This document shows positions 15,044 to 17,696 of a DNA stretch of 17,696 nt, piece after piece (position 1 is the stretch's first letter; every line of letters starts with the position of its first letter). Location: positions 1-17,696 of the forward strand of contig JBHEOL010000374.1 of the NCBI GenBank assembly GCA_046261635.1, given 5' to 3'. This DNA comes from JBHEPS01 sp046261635. Its GTDB lineage: Bacteria; Acidobacteriota; Thermoanaerobaculia; Gp7-AA8. The notes under the pieces are model-generated. The model was not told the origin of the DNA and searched no databases. It was given only the letters and a program-made list of their open reading frames with translations. The position numbers and the translations under genes were made by a program.

Positions 15044-15067
15044 AGACTAGGGGCTAGGGGCTAGGGA
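15040..15067. repeat. Tandem heptamer array, CTAG(R)3-type, left arm
   Basis: Four CTAG tetramers begin at 15040, 15047, 15054 and 15061, exactly 7 bp apart. The units are CTAGAGA, CTAGGGG, CTAGGGG and CTAGGGA. The first unit supplies the TAG stop of mlaF. Because CTAG is palindromic and 7 is not a multiple of 3, the array places stop codons in all six reading frames within about 25 bp. Confidence 0.9.
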
Positions 15068-15080
15068 AAGGCAAAACCAA

Positions 15081-15167
15081 CCCCGTCATCCTGAGAGAGC
15101 GCCGGTGAGACCGTGACGTTCACGCTGCAGGTGGGCGCGAGCGAAGGATCTCCAGATACGAAGATCG
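15081..15167 (+). repeat. REP-like half-element, forward copy
   Basis: Begins CCCCGTCATCCTGAG and contains GCGAGCGAAGGATCTC. I recall similar GTCATCCTGAG...GAAGGATCT intergenic repeats from several environmental bacterial genomes, including Acidobacteriota; this is recollection, not a search. It pairs with the inverted copy at 15194-15280. Confidence 0.65.
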
Positions 15168-15193
15168 TGTTGAGACGCGGGGCGGGAGGGGCT

Positions 15194-15280
15194 CGATCCT
15201 GGCATTTTGAGATCCTTCACTCGCGCGCACGGCCGCCGTGAATCGTTCGCTCAGCGCGGCGCTCACTCAGGAGGACGGGG
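15194..15280 (-). repeat. REP-like half-element, inverted copy
   Basis: Read on the minus strand it begins CCCCGTCCTCCTGAG and contains GCGAGTGAAGGATCTC, matching the forward copy most strongly at both ends and around GAAGGATCTC. The middle has diverged, so the pair is not a recent exact duplication. Confidence 0.65.
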
Positions 15281-15298
15281 GGTTGCCGTTGCCTTTCC

Positions 15299-15312
15299 CT
15301 AGCCCCTAGCCC
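15299..15312. repeat. Tandem heptamer array, right arm
   Basis: Two CTAGCCC units (15299-15305 and 15306-15312) form the reverse-complement counterpart of the left array. The next unit is degenerate (CTGC). The minus-strand TAG at 15301-15299 is the stop codon of the sfp-like gene. Confidence 0.85.
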
Positions 15313-15943
15313 CTGCTTTTGCGAACACGAATCCACCCTCCAGCCGTGCCGTCTCGATCGATCCTCGGCTGCGGGGATCCTCGTACGTAAGCAGGAGCCC
15401 ATTGGAGCGCTCTTCCAGAAGCGCGATCTTCACCGCGCGGTACCACCCCGGCATCGCGTGAAGCTTGTACCCCGCCTCCTTCGCGCACCAGAGGTGGATG
15501 AGCGGATCGGCGAGACTCATTCCGCGCCAGATCTCGAGCTCGTCGTCGTTGAGGAAGAACTTCGTCGAGCGGTCCTTCATTGGGCGGACCATCTGGAGAT
15601 CGATCCCGATCCTCGTGGGCGAGAGCGCCGCGGCGCCTGCGCCGTCCGAATGTGTGATCGATACGCCGGCCTCGGAGGCACTGCCGCGGATCGAAAGAAC
15701 CGGGCGCGTGTAGGCGCTGTCGACGCTGCAGTCGGTGAGTGAATCGCAGAGACCCGTTTCGACGGCGAGGAGCTTGGCGGCCATCCGGCTCGCTGCCCAC
15801 TCGCGGCGCCTCTTCTCACGCTTGAACGACGCGATCCGCTGCCGCTCCGCCTCCGTGAAATGCAGGTCGAGATCGCCCTCATCGAGCGATCCGACGACGG
15901 CGACCGTGCTCCGCCAGGACTCGGGAACTTCGATGCGATTCAT
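15299..15943 (-). CDS. Sfp-type 4'-phosphopantetheinyl transferase
   Basis: This enzyme transfers 4'-phosphopantetheine from CoA to a serine of carrier-protein domains, activating fatty acid, polyketide or peptide synthesis systems. The 214-residue length fits the Sfp group rather than the shorter AcpS group. Motifs are an N-terminal EAERQRIASFKREKRRREWAA block, VSITHS (94-99; usual form SISHS), RIGIDLQ with metal ligand D115, and LWCAKEAGYKL (E156, K160). The second acidic position of the usual D-x-E is Q117; this site varies among Sfp relatives, so activity is still plausible. The ATG at 15943 overlaps the upstream stop by 4 nt (ATGA). The last residues (GARG) and the stop are encoded by the heptamer repeat. 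Its carrier-protein target is not in the window. Confidence 0.88.
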   Translation of the reverse strand: MNRIEVPESWRSTVAVVGSLDEGDLDLHFTEAERQRIASFKREKRRREWAASRMAAKLLAVETGLCDSLTDCSVDSAYTRPVLSIRGSASEAGVSITHSDGAGAAALSPTRIGIDLQMVRPMKDRSTKFFLNDDELEIWRGMSLADPLIHLWCAKEAGYKLHAMPGWYRAVKIALLEERSNGLLLTYEDPRSRGSIETARLEGGFVFAKAGARG

Positions 15944-17696
15944 TCAGTCGCCGGAAATGCCTCGAGAACCTGATGAATTCCGCTCACCGCATCGATGACC
16001 GAGGCCCAGGCCCCGATCCTTCCCTCGATCGCCTTCGCGTGGATCACGATTCCGCCCTCGATCGCCACCCCGAGATGGGCGGCGGCATCGACCAGAATCC
16101 ATGAATCCTCCTCGGCGAGTTGGTGCTGCACGGGGAGGCCAATCACCTCTCCCTCGGCGGTCGTTGCGTGGATGCGGACGATCGCCGGCTTCGTACCGAA
16201 GTTGACCACACCGATGTTGATCCTCCGTGGCCAGGTGCCGTCGGCGCCAATGATGAGGAGCTCGTCGCGAGAGCTGCGCGCCTCGACCGCCTGATCCCGC
16301 GCGAGAGGAGCGCTGCGGGTACCGCTCCCCGGACGCGAGGCGTCACGGGTCTCTACGAAGAGGGCCGGGCGTCTTTCCGCCGGGTACTCGATCCAGAGCG
16401 AACCGACGCTTTGATCGAGGTCGAAAAGGGTCGTCGAGAAACTTTCGATGCGCTCGAGACGGCGGGGGGCCACGACCAGGGAGCGATCCGCGGTTCCCCT
16501 GCTCCCTGCGAATCTCAGCCGCAACTCGACCGCCGTTTCTCCCTGGTTGTGCACGAGCAGATCGGAAACCCATTCGGCATCGTTCGCGCCCCGGATCGAC
16601 CCGACCGCGGGAAAGACGACCCGCTCGGTATTGGCGTCGACGATCTCACGCGGGGGAAGATGAATGGCGTCGAGCCACCTGGCGAGCGGTGCGTGGACCG
16701 GGCGATCGCGCGGAGTCCAGAGCTCGACCCCTCGGACGCTCCGCCTGAACTCGTAGTTCGCGTCGATCCACGCTGCGATCGCCTGGGCGCGGACTTCATT
16801 GCGGATGCCGTCGAAGCGGTCGAAACCCGTAGGAGATCCGCGCAGGACCACCGACGGCCGGGACCTTTCGAGGTCACGGATCGCTTCCGCCTGAAAGCGG
16901 GGCGGCGACAGAATCGGCACCTGATAGAAGCGCGTCGGATTCCGGCGGTCCGCGTAGAAATAGAGGGCCGGCTGGTTCGAGAAGTCGAAGATCGGCTCAT
17001 CCCCACCCGACAGCAGACGGATCTCCCGCGTGACCGCCACAATACGCTCTCGCGTCTCGGCGACCATTGGTTCCGGGTCGGCGCCGGCGAGCCGCGCACG
17101 GTAACTGGTGAGCCACCGCAGCCGAAGCTCGACCAGGTCGGGAATCCAGAGTGTGGCTCCGACCATCGAGAGGAGGACGAGTGAAAGCGTCACGAGGAGA
17201 GTCTTCTCGGGCCCCCGTCCGGCATGCCAGTGCTCCGAGGCGGATCGAAACAGCATCGTTCCGAGAATGACGAGGATCGGCGAGATGAGGAAAGCCGAAA
17301 AGTACTGGTGGGGGAAGTCGGCGCGGCCAAGCGCGCTGCGCTGGGTGACGAGCGCGAGAGCGGTGATCGCCAGGAGTCCCAACTCCAGGCTTCCGACTCT
17401 GCGCCGGATGAAGCGGTGGATCAGGGTCCCGATGGCCGCCGCGATCACGATCGGGTTGAGAACGAAACGGACGCCTTCACCCAGAAGGAACCCGAGGAGC
17501 TTCCGGAGGCTGAATTCATTCTTGAACTGGGCACCGAAATCGGGGAAGGGGAGGGACCAGACGGGATCGATGAACCGCGGCACGTCGACGAAAGAGACGC
17601 GGAGAAATTCGCCGAACACGCCCGAAGCCGCGAGTCCGATACAGAAGGGGGCCGCGCCGGCCGCGACGCCGCCGAGCCATGCGGCCGGGAGCAACC
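15940..17696 (-). CDS. Large membrane protein, GT-C glycosyltransferase-like, with C-terminal beta-sandwich modules (N-terminus outside window)
   Basis: About 585 residues are visible and the frame runs off the right edge, so the start is unknown. The visible part begins with about five membrane helices (roughly 5-25, 78-95, 102-118, 130-148, 163-183). A soluble segment follows with EPIFDFSNQPALYFYADRRN (233-252) and DLERSRPSVVL (274-284). This pattern resembles the extracytoplasmic tail of GT-C lipid-linked-sugar glycosyltransferases. From about 357 there is an added region with two similar beta-rich modules: one around FPAVGSIRGANDAEWVSDLL (361-380) with LLVHNQGETAVEL, the other around INIGVVNFGTKPAIVRIHA (492-510). 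Such modules recall secreted domains common in Acidobacteriota. Acceptor and sugar are unknown. Its stop overlaps the phosphopantetheinyl transferase start. Confidence 0.7.
   Translation of the reverse strand, partial: LLPAAWLGGVAAGAAPFCIGLAASGVFGEFLRVSFVDVPRFIDPVWSLPFPDFGAQFKNEFSLRKLLGFLLGEGVRFVLNPIVIAAAIGTLIHRFIRRRVGSLELGLLAITALALVTQRSALGRADFPHQYFSAFLISPILVILGTMLFRSASEHWHAGRGPEKTLLVTLSLVLLSMVGATLWIPDLVELRLRWLTSYRARLAGADPEPMVAETRERIVAVTREIRLLSGGDEPIFDFSNQPALYFYADRRNPTRFYQVPILSPPRFQAEAIRDLERSRPSVVLRGSPTGFDRFDGIRNEVRAQAIAAWIDANYEFRRSVRGVELWTPRDRPVHAPLARWLDAIHLPPREIVDANTERVVFPAVGSIRGANDAEWVSDLLVHNQGETAVELRLRFAGSRGTADRSLVVAPRRLERIESFSTTLFDLDQSVGSLWIEYPAERRPALFVETRDASRPGSGTRSAPLARDQAVEARSSRDELLIIGADGTWPRRINIGVVNFGTKPAIVRIHATTAEGEVIGLPVQHQLAEEDSWILVDAAAHLGVAIEGGIVIHAKAIEGRIGAWASVIDAVSGIHQVLEAFPATE

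Larger units (their letters stand above)
15049..15314. repeat. 266-bp palindromic element bounded by 26-bp perfect inverted repeats
   Basis: Bases 15049-15074 are the exact reverse complement of 15289-15314. Inside, 15081-15167 and 15194-15280 are inverted half-copies of equal length (87 nt), matching at about 63 positions by hand alignment without gaps. No open frame of note and no transposase is inside. The layout resembles a MITE or a paired REP/BIME-like element. It fills the entire convergent gap between mlaF and the sfp-like gene. It could fold as a long hairpin in transcripts from either side and thereby act as a bidirectional 3'-end structure, since no canonical U-tract terminator is seen here. 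Confidence 0.85.

Noticed and set aside
15044..15298. Possible small RNA or riboswitch in the convergent gap
   Set aside because: The folding potential is explained by the inverted-repeat element; no promoter or known RNA motif was seen.

Overview
The window looks like chromosomal sequence from a high-GC, Gram-negative bacterium. The diderm envelope is inferred from an MlaE/MlaF-type transporter pair and a dTDP-rhamnose reductase. Acidobacteriota is my best guess at phylum. It rests on the style of the C-terminal beta-sandwich domain in the last gene and on intergenic repeats of a kind I recall from that phylum, not on any search. Nearly every gene is housekeeping and is recognised from family motifs. 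I see no phage, plasmid, CRISPR, tRNA or rRNA.

Layout. 1-138 is the 3' tail of an unidentified plus-strand gene. It converges on a minus-strand cluster transcribed from 6470 down to 192: xseA, xseB, ispA, dxs, tlyA, rmlD. This is the widespread exonuclease VII / isoprenoid / TlyA gene set with a sugar-nucleotide reductase added at the end. A minus-strand gene for a secreted helical-repeat protein (6594-7454) lies upstream of it. A divergent intergenic region (7455-7607) leads into plus-strand fmt-rsmB, which overlap, then an intrinsic terminator, then an HU-type nucleoid protein gene with a near-consensus promoter and its own terminator. Minus-strand dgt faces the HU terminator and is divergent from a plus-strand run: an SDR oxidoreductase, alr, mlaE, mlaF. 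The right end is minus-strand: a large membrane protein (GT-C-like, truncated by the window end) translationally coupled to an Sfp-type phosphopantetheinyl transferase gene.

The most unusual structure is at 15040-15314, between the convergent mlaF-like and sfp-like genes. A 26-bp perfect inverted repeat made largely of tandem 7-mers (CTAGGGG) encloses two inverted 87-nt half-elements that are about 72% identical by hand count. The whole forms a long palindrome, and the stop codons of both flanking genes lie inside the heptamer arrays. A different heptamer array (CAGAAGG) sits at another convergent junction, 148-168.

The second recurring pattern is a TAGAAT or TACAAT hexamer placed 6-12 nt before the start codon of fmt, dgt, the SDR gene and mlaE, with no clear Shine-Dalgarno. 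This suggests leaderless or near-leaderless transcripts for operon-leading genes, while dxs, rmlD, the secreted-protein gene and HU carry Shine-Dalgarno sites.
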